Assembly (NCBI GenBank): GCA_016712275.1
Contig: JADJRI010000009.1
Location: 1-64,000 of the forward strand
Direction: 5' to 3'
Source: Planctomycetota bacterium
Lineage (GTDB): Bacteria > Planctomycetota > Phycisphaerae > UBA1845 > UTPLA1
DNA: 64,000 nt
Shown piece after piece: positions 25,581 through 34,217 of this stretch. The position numbers were made by a program, and so were the translations under genes. The notes beneath the pieces are model-generated. The model searched no databases. It saw nothing but the letters and a program-made list of their open reading frames with translations, and was not told where the DNA came from. How positions within the stretch are numbered: the stretch's first letter is position 1; the number at the start of each line of letters is the position of its first letter.

Positions 25581-27041
25581 TCAGCGTCGATCGAGGCAGT
25601 AGTAATCGGGCCGTTCACTCGGGCGATGTTGCGAGTTTGAAGCGGCTGGTTTTCCGTCCTCAACGGCGGGTACCAGTAAATCGGCCACTCCATGGGCCTG
25701 TTGCAACTTGTCCAGGTAATGCAAATCCTTGCGATGGAATTGCCGCCGAAAGATCAGTTCGCTGAGAAAGAGCCGGATTCGCTCTTGCCGGCTTGGATCC
25801 AATTCGCGCCGAATAACGATCGAATCAACGCTTTCGAATTCAAACAACACATCGAGCCCTGTCGCAATTCCGGCACCCACGGAATGGGTCGGCTTTCCCC
25901 ATGCCAGTGATTCCAGCAGTGCCGTCGAATTAATGCCGATCACCGCATCCGCGTTTTCTATCCACTGATGCAGCGGGCCGCCGGCGATGACGTTGATATT
26001 TGGCCGGGGCGTGATCGTCACGTCCGTGAAGTGCGGATGCGGGCGAACGACAAATTTCTCGTTCGGAAACTTGAGCGAGAGTGCCGAGACAAAGGCATCC
26101 ATGGTCGGATAGGGCGATGCCAGCGTGATGTTCACATCGCGCTCATCCTGCAGCGGCACAAGAATGTAACCTTCGTCATCGAATTTATCACCCGACCGGC
26201 CTGCGGTTCCCCCACTTTCGCGCTGAGTCTCTGCTTTTTGTCTCTGCTCGTCGCGCCAGTTTGCCAGCCAGGTCTCCAGGCGCGGGTGAACGTGAAGCCG
26301 CGACAGGTTCAACTTGCGAATGGAACTGCGTGCGTTCGTGCCTTCGAGATCGAAGTACATCGTTGTCGACTGCGGAAACCATCCCAGCTCGGCATAGCGA
26401 ATCGGGATGTTTCGTTCGGCGGCGTAACCCTTGGTGATGCGATGGGCATCGGTCGCGCCGTTCCACAAGAACATCAGATCGGGCTTGATGCGATCGAGCA
26501 ATTCCCCAAAGTCGCGATGATCCTCTCGAATATACTTGCGTTCGCCGCGCACGCGCTCCAGCCCGGCGGCCGCCGCGGGGTGGCAGATGTGCCAGCAATC
26601 GACGCCGATTTCGCGCAGCGTATTGCCCATGGTTGCAAAGAAACGGGCAACGGCGTGGCACCGGGCCGGACGATCGTTGAAGCCGACCGCAACTGGGAAA
26701 ACAATCGTCAGCCGCTTCGAAGATTCGGCACGCCGCCCCTGCGGCTTCGCCGGACAGCCATGCGCTATGATGGCCTCATCGATGTCTGAATTGACGAAGC
26801 TGTTCGCGCCGATGATCGCATGATCGGCAATCGTCACGCCCGCCGCGATGGTAGAATTCGCGCCGATCCAGACATCGCGGCCGATTCGCGTTCGTCGTTT
26901 TGTGAGGGGCTGATGCTTGATGGGAAATGCCAGGTCGGTCTGGTGCGTTGTGCTGAGGATGACGACGTTCGGCCCGAGGCAGGTCAATTCACCGATGGAG
27001 ACATCCCCGTTGCCCTGAATCCAATTATTAACGCCGACCAC
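25581..27041 (-). CDS. Acetyltransferase-capsule-synthesis fusion protein (main part; N-terminus in another frame)
   Basis: This continues the fragment at 26984-27202. The first ~100 residues are left-handed beta-helix repeats (VSIGELTCLGPNVVIL, IGRDVWIGANSTIAAG, VTIADHAIIGANSFV), the fold of sugar O-acetyltransferases. They are joined to a long C-terminal domain containing EKFVVRPHPHF, NADAVIGINSTALLESLAWG and KPTHSVGAG, the signature region of capsule-polysaccharide/Kdo-type glycosyltransferases. The combination suggests one protein that both transfers and decorates a surface sugar. It ends 12 bases from the convergent rho gene. Confidence 0.72.
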   Translation of the reverse strand: MVGVNNWIQGNGDVSIGELTCLGPNVVILSTTHQTDLAFPIKHQPLTKRRTRIGRDVWIGANSTIAAGVTIADHAIIGANSFVNSDIDEAIIAHGCPAKPQGRRAESSKRLTIVFPVAVGFNDRPARCHAVARFFATMGNTLREIGVDCWHICHPAAAAGLERVRGERKYIREDHRDFGELLDRIKPDLMFLWNGATDAHRITKGYAAERNIPIRYAELGWFPQSTTMYFDLEGTNARSSIRKLNLSRLHVHPRLETWLANWRDEQRQKAETQRESGGTAGRSGDKFDDEGYILVPLQDERDVNITLASPYPTMDAFVSALSLKFPNEKFVVRPHPHFTDVTITPRPNINVIAGGPLHQWIENADAVIGINSTALLESLAWGKPTHSVGAGIATGLDVLFEFESVDSIVIRRELDPSRQERIRLFLSELIFRRQFHRKDLHYLDKLQQAHGVADLLVPAVEDGKPAASNSQHRPSERPDYYCLDRR

Positions 27042-27202
27042 CGCGCGCGCCCGATAGAGACCACGCCTTCGTCACACACTTCGATTGCGCGTTGTCGCGA
27101 ATCTCGCAGCGATGCGAGCTCCAGCCGGCCGCCTTCGCCGACGTCGAGTCGGGCGGTCGCGGCAACCTTTGCGTCGGGATGTCGATGAATCACTGAAGTC
27201 AT
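26984..27202 (-). CDS. N-terminal part of the acetyltransferase fusion (frameshift near 27045)
   Basis: MTSVIHRHPDAKVAATARLD, then VGEGGRLELASLRDSRQ, begins the beta-helix domain after a GAGG ribosome site. The frame then leaves the homology at SIGRAR; restoring one G in the G run near 27047 joins it to VVGVNNWIQGNGD of the main part. An upstream in-frame ATG at 27295 would overlap the next gene. Confidence 0.65.
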   Translation of the reverse strand: MTSVIHRHPDAKVAATARLDVGEGGRLELASLRDSRQRAIEVCDEGVVSIGRARWSALIIGFRATGMSPSVN

Positions 27203-27212
27203 TCGCGCCTCT

Positions 27213-28112
27213 TCATGTCGCGGCGGCGACAACATGTTCTGTTGCGCTGGGATTTTCCGGAAAATATACACCGGGAAAATTCGACCGGCACGCATTTGAA
27301 TTCAGGGGTGGGACGCCGCGCGTCAACCATCGTTCAACAAACAGGTTTCGATTTCGCTTTTGAAAGTTGCCGTATTGGGCCGCGAGCTGTTCGTGCTTGA
27401 TGTGCGAGGTCGATTGTTCCGGCCCCAGATCATGGTGAGCGTGCGGCACCTCAATGGCGGCAAGTTGCCACCCGCAGGCTTTTGCGCGAAATGCGAGGTC
27501 GGTGTCCTCAAAATAGCCTGGTGTGAAGGATTCGTCGAAATAGCCGATGTCGCGGAGCATCTGTTCCCTGAGGATGCAAATCGAACCTGAGATACTATCA
27601 AATTCCCCGCTTCGCATTTCTTCTGACAGCGCCACGCGGCACCAGCCTAGACGTTCCGGCGGCGTTCTCTGATAGATGACGCCCGTTGGCCCTGCGATTC
27701 CGACCATCGGTTTGGCATTCATGAATCCCACCAGGATATCCAACCAATTCGGATCATTCAGCACGAGATCGCTGTTCAGGGTGACGACATAACGCGGATC
27801 ATGGCTCCGCGAAGCGATGCGATGCAGCAGGTTGTGCCCCGCGGGGTAGCCGATGTTTTCGGAAATGCGTTCGAGATGAACAAGCTCCGGCCTTCGCCGG
27901 GCGAATTGAACCAGTAGATCCGCGGTCTCGGGCGCGGATCCCTGGTCGAGTATGAACAATCGCCAACGCGCACGATTGTCTTGCTGGCGCTCGATGGAAT
28001 CGAGCATACGCACGACGGCCGCATGGGCATCCCACACCAACAGCGTCACCAGTGCATCGATGGGCTGCCGTTGTGTTTTGACCTTCGGTGCGATGCCATC
28101 ACGCCTATTCAA
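27213..28112 (-). CDS. Family 2 glycosyltransferase
   Basis: The 299-residue GT-A enzyme contains VTLLVWDAHAAVVRMLDSIE, ISENIGYPAGHN, VVTLNSDLVLNDPNWL (DxD-like site) and ISGSICILREQMLRDIGYFDE followed by YFEDTDLAFRAK, the ED motif of rhamnosyltransferase-like GT2 proteins. The start is TTG at 28112, placed six bases after GAGGAAA. It sits between the acetyltransferase fusion and other polysaccharide genes on the same strand. Confidence 0.88.
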   Translation of the reverse strand: MNRRDGIAPKVKTQRQPIDALVTLLVWDAHAAVVRMLDSIERQQDNRARWRLFILDQGSAPETADLLVQFARRRPELVHLERISENIGYPAGHNLLHRIASRSHDPRYVVTLNSDLVLNDPNWLDILVGFMNAKPMVGIAGPTGVIYQRTPPERLGWCRVALSEEMRSGEFDSISGSICILREQMLRDIGYFDESFTPGYFEDTDLAFRAKACGWQLAAIEVPHAHHDLGPEQSTSHIKHEQLAAQYGNFQKRNRNLFVERWLTRGVPPLNSNACRSNFPGVYFPENPSATEHVVAAAT

Positions 28113-28136
28113 GATGGATTTCCTCGATTGTGTTCG

Positions 28137-28454
28137 TCACGCCCGCACACTTCCGACGGTGCAGACGGCCGGCATGTATTGCTCCACCGGCGTTTCATAA
28201 ATTCGATAAACGCGCAGGTCGTATCGTTCAAATTCCGCGCGGTTTTGCCACATGGCCTCCTCGTGCAACCACGAGCTGATCACCACGCTGTTTGCGTCCA
28301 GGCCGCCGACATCGTCGATCCCAAGAATCGGCCAGCCCCAGAGCGATTCGCCGTGCCGCGCCGGGTCATCATCGATTACGGCGGCGATTTCAACCGGAGA
28401 GGAAGCCCAGACGTCCGCCAGCGCGCGGGTATGTCGCCCCGCGCCATAAATCAA
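28137..28454 (-). CDS. Small Rossmann-like protein of the polysaccharide cluster
   Basis: The 105-residue protein begins MIYGAGRHTRALADV, a nucleotide-binding-type glycine loop, then AAVIDDDPARHGES and WGWPILGID, and NSVVISSWLHEEAMW. The same pattern forms the C-terminal domain of some sugar C-methyltransferases and the N-terminus of PglD-type acetyltransferases. Here it stands alone. The TTG start overlaps the stop of the upstream glycosyltransferase (TTGA), so the two are translationally coupled. The function is inferred only as sugar-related. Confidence 0.65.
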   Translation of the reverse strand: MIYGAGRHTRALADVWASSPVEIAAVIDDDPARHGESLWGWPILGIDDVGGLDANSVVISSWLHEEAMWQNRAEFERYDLRVYRIYETPVEQYMPAVCTVGSVRA

Positions 28455-29599
28455 ATCGGACCGGATGCTTCATTTGAAATGCGCTGAAGCAATGCCATCA
28501 GTTTGGCAGCCGCATCGGAGGGCACGGTCAGTGAATCGCCGGGATCCGTAACGCCCGGCGCGTTTATTTGGAGAGTTGCCGCATTTCGTCCAAATCGCGG
28601 CTCAGATTGCTCCACTTCGTTCAGCAATGCCATGAATCGATCGACATGCGTCGAAAAGCCATGTTGCGTGGCAATCGTCTCACGGGCTGCTGTGGACAAC
28701 AGTATTAGTGTGGCCGGTTCCCTGGCGAGCTTGGCAATGATATTGGCCGCCTCATCGATGTCGCCGATGGGGAAAGTGAAACCATTGCGACCCGACTGAA
28801 GGACATCCCTCGCGCCGCTCTTCACGGCAGTCACAACCGGCACGCAGCCCTCAGCCATCGCCTCCAGCATCGCGACGCTCATGCCCTCGTGTACCGACAT
28901 CAGCATGGCCACATCGGCCCACTGCCATATCAATGGCATTTTGTGCGGCGGGCGGGGAGGCTCGATCCGGATGTTCGATCCGCCCGCGCGAATCGTTTGC
29001 AGCGTGGAGTTTACGGCGGATTCGAGTTGCTCCCGCTGCGGTCCGTCGCCCGCCAGCAGCAGTTCGAATCGCACGCCCGCCTCAAACAGTCGCATGGCCA
29101 GCTTGGGAAAGTCGAGCACCCGTTTGACCAGATGATCGAACCGGCCTCCATAGGCAATTCGTATCGGCCGGTCCATGTGTGCGTCGCGCGTCGTTTCGGG
29201 TCCGATCGAAACGCCGTGTGGAATCAGCACGATATCCCTGTGCCGTGTCCCAACACGCTGGAGCAGGGCTTGTTCGCATGCATGGGTGTTGACGACGTAA
29301 CGATGAATGATCGGCTCATGGTGCGAAAGGTAGGCATAATCATACGGATTATCGCTGTGGTTCCAGGCGACGACGCGAAGCCCGTCCGCGTGTACGCCGG
29401 CCAGAGCCGAAGCAACGGCATAACTCTCGGCCAGCACGGCCGGCAGCATCACGGTCGGCAGGGTTCTTCGATAGGCTCGTATCCAGTCGCCCCAGTTGTT
29501 CAAATCATGCATCGATGCCGATCGAAACAACCGAAAACCCTCGTGCCGCGGCAGCGACCCCTCAGGCAACTCTTCAAATCCCGCATAGGGCGTGTACAA
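28451..29599 (-). CDS. Family 4 (GT1-type) glycosyltransferase, main part
   Basis: The GT-B enzyme has VVAWNHSDNPYDYAYLSHHE in the N-domain, IPHGVSIGPE at the domain junction, RIAYGGRFDHLVKRVLDFPK, ELLLAGDGPQREQLE, and the donor-site segment SVHEGMSVAMLEAMAEGCVP (E-x7-E). The first 47 residues are in a different frame (29574-29717). Repairing loss of GT in a GTGT repeat near 29600 joins WVV to YTPYAGFEELPEGS. It is divergent from the following CgeB-like gene. Confidence 0.85.
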   Translation of the reverse strand: MYTPYAGFEELPEGSLPRHEGFRLFRSASMHDLNNWGDWIRAYRRTLPTVMLPAVLAESYAVASALAGVHADGLRVVAWNHSDNPYDYAYLSHHEPIIHRYVVNTHACEQALLQRVGTRHRDIVLIPHGVSIGPETTRDAHMDRPIRIAYGGRFDHLVKRVLDFPKLAMRLFEAGVRFELLLAGDGPQREQLESAVNSTLQTIRAGGSNIRIEPPRPPHKMPLIWQWADVAMLMSVHEGMSVAMLEAMAEGCVPVVTAVKSGARDVLQSGRNGFTFPIGDIDEAANIIAKLAREPATLILLSTAARETIATQHGFSTHVDRFMALLNEVEQSEPRFGRNAATLQINAPGVTDPGDSLTVPSDAAAKLMALLQRISNEASGPI

Positions 29600-29717
29600 C
29601 CCAGTTCACCCGACGCCCGCGCGCAAGGAGTGCGTCGCTCAAACGCATGATCCACGAGGTCAGTCCTCCGATAGTGAATCCCTGCGGCATCGAAAACGTG
29701 ATGGACGAATTATTCAT
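29574..29717 (-). CDS. N-terminus of the family 4 glycosyltransferase (frameshift)
   Basis: This reads MNNSSITFSMPQGFTIGGLT followed by SWIMRLSDALLARGRRVNWV, the usual opening of a GT-B N-domain with the glycine-rich loop before a helix. It then hits a stop at 29574 while the rest of the enzyme continues out of phase. Confidence 0.7.
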   Translation of the reverse strand: MNNSSITFSMPQGFTIGGLTSWIMRLSDALLARGRRVNWVVHALCGI

Positions 29718-29846
29718 GATTCATGCCAAAACCTCAGATATTATCGGTCATTTGGCCATGTGCGATGCATGTCTCTCATCAAGTTGCCATTCAATCGGCT
29801 CCGATAACTTTGTTGCCGTCCATCATTTACAAAAAGGGAATGCGTC

Positions 29847-30983
29847 ATTTCAAACCAAAACGGTGCTATTTCGCGGGAGGACCTGCTTCTTTTAGGGCGA
29901 CAGGGTGATTCCGCCATCTTTGTAAACATCGCGTCCACCGCACTCAATCAGCATCCCGACGACGCCGAGATTCGCCTCCTGCTGGTTCAGCACCTTGCGC
30001 AATGGGGACTCTTCCATCGTGCGGCCAAAACCTGTGAGCCGTTGCAGCACGCCTCGGACCGATGCGCAGAATTTGCCGATCTGATCGCCAGCCTTCTGCA
30101 AATCCGCGAGAGCGGTCTGATCAATTTGGCTACAGCCCGGCAAACCTTCGCCAACAATCTTGCCGTCGCCTGCAATCGGTTTGATTGGACGTCGCGCATC
30201 GAAGAGGCCTGGCGCAGCGCGAGTCTTGAATTGCACCGAACCCGGGAAGGAGATTTCCTCGCTTTTGATCCCTCGATTGGATTGGAAGGGCGATGGCGTC
30301 CGGTCTTCGGTCGTATGCGCGCGCCGGCCACGCTCCAGGACATCCGCAAGCACGTCGAACGTCGAATTGTCGCTCCGATCGTATTCGACGGCATTGGTCT
30401 AGGTTCACAGTTGGACGTTTACTACAAGGCGACGCTCGATACACTGCTGGATGCAAGTCCGCTTCTCTATGTTGCCGAATCCTCATTTCTTGCAGTCGCC
30501 GCTGCCATGCATCTCCATGATTGGCGGGAACTGCTGCAAGACCAGCGTGTGATCTGGTGTCTGGGCGACACGGCCCATGAGCAATTCGAGTCGGCTTTGG
30601 TTGCAAAGCCCCATGCAACGCCGCCCCAGAACATCATTGTCGCTCCGATTTGGCGTGAAGATATGCCCAGTCAAGTGAGCAACATATTGAGCTCCTTCAA
30701 GGAGAAAGCCGTACGGGCGGTCACCGACTCACGAAGAAAAGCCGAATCACGATACCACGATCGAGACGCCCCATGGTGGGCCCTTCGATATCGCTCCGCG
30801 CTCGCGGGCACGGGTCCGGCGCTACGCGTCATGGCCATCACCAGCCGATTCACAACCGTGCTTCAGTATTCAACGCGGGATGCGATGGATGCGCTGAAGG
30901 CCATCGGCTGCGATACGCACGCTCATCGAAGCCGACGCTCAAAGTGTTGTTTCATCCACCGAGGCCATGTCCACGTTTGCTGA
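29847..30983 (+). CDS. CgeB-like glycosyltransferase, part 1 of 3
   Basis: The frame is open from 29808 and becomes protein-like at SNQNGAISREDLLLLGRQGD, followed by TPR-like helices (DDAEIRLLLVQHLAQWGLFH). No ATG is in frame; an ATT at 29847, downstream of an AAAAAGGGA, is the best boundary, or the real ATG has been lost to an indel. Later it reads PLLYVAESSFLAVAAAMHLH and LRVMAITSRFTTVLQYST, the start of the glycosyltransferase part. Homology leaves this frame near 30918, where the sequence fits loss of CG from ACGCGCACG. Confidence 0.6.
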   Translation: MSNQNGAISREDLLLLGRQGDSAIFVNIASTALNQHPDDAEIRLLLVQHLAQWGLFHRAAKTCEPLQHASDRCAEFADLIASLLQIRESGLINLATARQTFANNLAVACNRFDWTSRIEEAWRSASLELHRTREGDFLAFDPSIGLEGRWRPVFGRMRAPATLQDIRKHVERRIVAPIVFDGIGLGSQLDVYYKATLDTLLDASPLLYVAESSFLAVAAAMHLHDWRELLQDQRVIWCLGDTAHEQFESALVAKPHATPPQNIIVAPIWREDMPSQVSNILSSFKEKAVRAVTDSRRKAESRYHDRDAPWWALRYRSALAGTGPALRVMAITSRFTTVLQYSTRDAMDALKAIGCDTHAHRSRRSKCCFIHRGHVHVC

Positions 30984-31887
30984 GTTCGAACCGGATTTGG
31001 TCCTCATGATCGATCACACACGACAGACCCAGTCCATGAATCTCATCGCCCATGTGCCGTTGGTCACATGGGTGCAGGATCGGCTGGCATGGTTGTTTGA
31101 TGAGCAGGCCGGCCGAAACATGGGACCGCTCGATTTCTGCATCGGGCAGAGCGCCGATGAGCTAATCCGATTGTTCAAATATCCGGCCGATCGGTTCATG
31201 TCGTGCGAAATGGCCACCCACGCCGAATCACTGGCGCCGCGGGCAAGTCGCCCCGATCCGGCCGAGTATTCCTGCGATGTCGCCTATGCAACCCATGCGT
31301 CCGAATCCCCCTCGGAATTTCACCGGGTCAAGCGCGAACGCGCCGCCGACTCGGATGCGAAGCGTCTCATCGACGCGATTTATGATTGCATGAACGCAAG
31401 AGCGGCCAGATGCGAACTGAATGGTGCGCTGTATCTGAATGTGCTGGTCGATCAGTGCATTGAATCGATCGCCGTGAGCTATAACGCGGAAGAGCGCGCC
31501 CGCTTCGTCGCCGAATTCGCGCGCGCTCTCGGATCGCTTTCTGCGACATCAAACGATCGAATGGGCCGCAAACTGGGCGCGTCAGAGAAGTGCCCGGTTA
31601 CATCTTTATGGAAACGGATGGGATTCGCACCCCAATTTCAGCCAATTCGCGCGAGGCCCCCTCAAACACGGATGGGAACTCGGCGCTGCCTTTCGCTCGG
31701 CGAAAGTCAATTTGCATGCCGGCTGCAACCCGGCTTTGCATCAGCGCGTCATGGACGGACTTGCGGCGGGGGGCTTTTTCCTCATTCGCAAGCACGGCGC
31801 GGATGTTTCACATCGCGTGGCCCGCGCGATTTACGATCACCTCAGGTCGAACGATTTGCAGCCTCCCGTTGCGATTCGCGTCGATGA
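30919..31887 (+). CDS. CgeB-like glycosyltransferase, part 2 of 3
   Basis: This continues with TLIEADAQSVVSSTEAMSTF, FEPDLVLMIDHTRQTQSMNL, VPLVTWVQDRLAWLFDE and DFCIGQSADELIRLFKYPAD, matching the N-domain of CgeB/spore-maturation-type glycosyltransferases, which scan for a pale acceptor name list and an interpreted donor site. The frame is open to 31887 but is out of phase with the homology after about 31523, at a GCGCGCGC run. Confidence 0.6.
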   Translation, partial: TLIEADAQSVVSSTEAMSTFAEFEPDLVLMIDHTRQTQSMNLIAHVPLVTWVQDRLAWLFDEQAGRNMGPLDFCIGQSADELIRLFKYPADRFMSCEMATHAESLAPRASRPDPAEYSCDVAYATHASESPSEFHRVKRERAADSDAKRLIDAIYDCMNARAARCELNGALYLNVLVDQCIESIAVSYNAEERARFVAEFARALGSLSATSNDRMGRKLGASEKCPVTSLWKRMGFAPQFQPIRARPPQTRMGTRRCLSLGESQFACRLQPGFASARHGRTCGGGLFPHSQARRGCFTSRGPRDLRSPQVERFAASRCDSRR

Positions 31888-32305
31888 TTTGCCGATCGGT
31901 CTTCGCGAGGAATACAAGATGCTTCGCCGCTTCAACGGCTGCGATGCGAATGAGCCATTCGTGCAGACCCCGCAGCACTTTGAAAACTACGAACGGTTGT
32001 TCGAGAAAAAAACCGTGCAGCTCGCCGGCCAGGTCTGGCCCGAGCTGGATCGAATTGTGTTTGAAAGCGAGTCCGATTTTTCCACCCTCATGGATCATTT
32101 CGCCGCCCACGCCGACGAACGGCGCGAGATTGCAGCTTCGATGCGTTGCGAGGTTCTGAAGAATTACAGTTACGAATCGCTCATGCGCCGAATGCTGGAA
32201 TGGATGACTTGCCAACTGGAACAACAGGCCGTCCACGCCGACAGAGCATCGCGGGCCGTCGTTCAGCATCCTGCGTCGCGCGGACAACTGACAAGAGCTG
32301 GGTAA
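31523..32305 (+). CDS. CgeB-like glycosyltransferase, part 3 of 3
   Basis: This supplies the C-terminal GT-B domain: TIEWAANWARQRSARLHLYG, FARGPLKHGWELGAAFRSAK and VNLHAGCNPALHQRVMDGLA then GGFFLIRKHGADV, which is the characteristic 'NxxxxxxxxRxFExxAxGGFxL' block of this family, followed by a helical tail. It ends 25 bases before a second glycosyltransferase gene. Confidence 0.72.
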   Translation, partial: ALSDRFLRHQTIEWAANWARQRSARLHLYGNGWDSHPNFSQFARGPLKHGWELGAAFRSAKVNLHAGCNPALHQRVMDGLAAGGFFLIRKHGADVSHRVARAIYDHLRSNDLQPPVAIRVDDLPIGLREEYKMLRRFNGCDANEPFVQTPQHFENYERLFEKKTVQLAGQVWPELDRIVFESESDFSTLMDHFAAHADERREIAASMRCEVLKNYSYESLMRRMLEWMTCQLEQQAVHADRASRAVVQHPASRGQLTRAG

Positions 32306-32330
32306 CGTCAAGAAACGGCAGGAAACCGGC

Positions 32331-33350
32331 ATGTACCAAAGCGTTTCGATCATCATTCCGACAGGCGGCCGACCGACCAAACTTGCCAAATGCCTCGCCG
32401 CGCTCTCGCGACAGGAATTGCCCGCCGACGTCAGTCTCGAAGTCATCGTCGCGCTCGACGGCGGAGATGCCGTCGAATTTGACATTCCGCGCGATTCGCC
32501 GCCCCATTCTCGATTCCTTCGATTGCCGCGACTGGGTGTGGCCGCTGCACGCAATGCCGCCATCGATGTCGCTCGCGGCGATCTGCTCATTTTTTCCAAT
32601 GACGATACCTATCCGCGCCGCGACTGGGTGCGGGAGCATCTTGTTGGCCAGGATCGGCGCGCCGCCCCGGGTATGTTGCTGGGGGAAACGCGCTGGATAA
32701 CGTGGCCCAACCCGACCGTTTTCGACGGCCTCCTTCGCGATACGTCCATGATTTTTTTCTACAACAAAATGAAGGGAGGCCAGTCATATGGCTTTCGACA
32801 TTTCTGGACTTGTAACGCGTCCGTCCCGATGTCGATGGTCCGGGCGATTGGAGGGTTTAATGCCCGGATTCGCCCCGTTTTTTTTGAAGACTGCGAATTC
32901 GCCTTTCGAATCGAGCAGAAGTTCGGCGATCGGGTTTATTTTCATCCGGGCGCCGTGAATGTGCACGATCACCGGATCACCTGGGATGATTACTCCAATC
33001 GCGAGCGCCTGCTCGGCCGGATGGCCGTGCGGCTGGCCCATGCGAATGCCGACTGTTTCGAGGCGATCTACGGTTCGGCACAGGTGCAGACCCTGGCTGG
33101 CGAGTTTGGGCGCTGGCTTGAAATGGACAAGGGCGATCATGAACGCACGGAGAACGCGCTTCGCGCATGGTTCGATCGCCCGTTGGATGAAATCAAGAAT
33201 TGGCAGGCCCTGCGGGAGTTGATGTATGTAACACACCTGCCGTTGAAGCGGCGGCTGTTTCGCGATGCGTTTATCGAGGAGACTCAAAGGGACTTGGCCG
33301 GTGAATCTCCAAAGGAATCGCAGGCAAGTGCCATAACAACGGCACTGTGA
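32331..33350 (+). CDS. Family 2 glycosyltransferase
   Basis: The 339-residue GT-A enzyme starts MYQSVSIIIPTGGRPTKLAK and contains LEVIVALDGGDAVEF, LGVAAARNAAIDVARGDLL, IFSNDDTYPRRDWV (DD metal site), GFNARIRPVFFEDCEFAFRI (acceptor ED motif) and a C-terminal helical extension. It is probably co-transcribed with the CgeB-like gene upstream. Together with the reverse-strand genes from 25581 it forms a divergent surface-polysaccharide cluster lacking any visible flippase, polymerase or nucleotide-sugar genes. Confidence 0.88.
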   Translation: MYQSVSIIIPTGGRPTKLAKCLAALSRQELPADVSLEVIVALDGGDAVEFDIPRDSPPHSRFLRLPRLGVAAARNAAIDVARGDLLIFSNDDTYPRRDWVREHLVGQDRRAAPGMLLGETRWITWPNPTVFDGLLRDTSMIFFYNKMKGGQSYGFRHFWTCNASVPMSMVRAIGGFNARIRPVFFEDCEFAFRIEQKFGDRVYFHPGAVNVHDHRITWDDYSNRERLLGRMAVRLAHANADCFEAIYGSAQVQTLAGEFGRWLEMDKGDHERTENALRAWFDRPLDEIKNWQALRELMYVTHLPLKRRLFRDAFIEETQRDLAGESPKESQASAITTAL

Positions 33351-33357
33351 ATTGAAG

Positions 33358-34050
33358 CTACCCCGGCGAGTTGCACAAGTCCGCCTCGGCCTTCACAATC
33401 GCCGCGACGAATGCTTCAGCCGTTTCCACGCGCCGCAGCTCTTCCTGCAACGGCTTTTCGATCAACAATCGGCACAACCGCCCAAGATAAAGCAGGTGTG
33501 CCTTGGGTTCGGGGCAGCACACCAGAAAAAACAAATCGCTGAGCCCGCCATCCCGTTGTCCAAACGGAATGGGGGATGATGTGCGAGCCGCTGCCAGCGC
33601 CGGCCCCTCGGAATAGATGGTTCTCACCGGATGCGGCACCGCCACGCCGTCCTGCAGCGCGGTTGAGCTGCTCTCTTCCCGCTCGACCAGTGCCTCCGTC
33701 AAGGCAGTGGGATCGATGCAATGATCCACCTCGGCGGCTAGCCCGGCCAGTTCACGCAGCAGCGACGACTTTGTTTTCGCCGGCAGGTCAATGGCGACAC
33801 CGGCCTCCAACAGCGATGGTGCAATCAACAGGTCACTCGAAACGGCGGGGTCCCGATCTTTTCTGCGACGCTCCGGCAACGCGTGCAGATTCTTCGCGAT
33901 CCAATTCAGAATCTCGCCCGATCGGAATTGCCACTCGTCGCCCACCATTTTGGCCGGCAGAATGCCGGAATCCGCGAGGCGCACCACCTCCCGGGCGCTG
34001 ACATGCAGGCTCTTCGCGACTTCCTGAACACTCATGATGGCTCGTGGCAT
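33358..34050 (-). CDS. PTS EIIA-like (PtsN type) protein with N-terminal excisionase-type HTH
   Basis: From the ATG at 34050, residues 1-50 form an excisionase/MerR-like DNA-binding domain (MSVQEVAKSLHVSAREVVRL then GILPAKMVGDEWQFRSGEIL). Residues 80-230 are a fructose-type EIIA domain with TALVEREESSSTALQDG and the phosphoacceptor region GVAVPHPVRT (His), and VCCPEPKAHLLYLGRL. EIIA-Ntr proteins regulate rather than transport. The fusion implies a phosphorylation-controlled DNA-binding regulator. An in-frame ATG at 34107 adds only unrelated residues. No EI, HPr or EIIBC gene is nearby. Confidence 0.85.
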   Translation of the reverse strand: MPRAIMSVQEVAKSLHVSAREVVRLADSGILPAKMVGDEWQFRSGEILNWIAKNLHALPERRRKDRDPAVSSDLLIAPSLLEAGVAIDLPAKTKSSLLRELAGLAAEVDHCIDPTALTEALVEREESSSTALQDGVAVPHPVRTIYSEGPALAAARTSSPIPFGQRDGGLSDLFFLVCCPEPKAHLLYLGRLCRLLIEKPLQEELRRVETAEAFVAAIVKAEADLCNSPG

Positions 34051-34078
34051 TACGCACCGTTTACGCAAGCAGCCCCGT

Positions 34079-34152
34079 TGCGGTACTGATAAAGTTTGAT
34101 GTGGCACAGCCGTCCCCGGCTGTGGAATTTCATCAAGTTTTACCCGTAACCA
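34079..34152. repeat. Palindromic repeat element, copy A
   Basis: This ~72-base imperfect palindrome lies in the gap between the PtsN-like and RNase D genes. Outer arms GGTACTGATAAAGTTTGAT and ATCAAGTTTTACCCGTAACC enclose an inner hairpin, GGCACAGCCG/CGGCTGTGG. A second copy in inverted orientation, nearly 90 percent identical by eye, is at 48909-48980. Confidence 0.8.
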
Positions 34153-34217
34153 CTTTGCGCCTCATTATCGGCGGTTTTCTATCCGGGGTTAAGTTGCCTG
34201 GCTCGGAAACGGAGCGG

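Noticed and set aside
30919..30983. Programmed ribosomal frameshifting in the CgeB-like gene
   Set aside because: There is no slippery heptamer followed by a pseudoknot, and similar breaks occur in many unrelated genes of the window.
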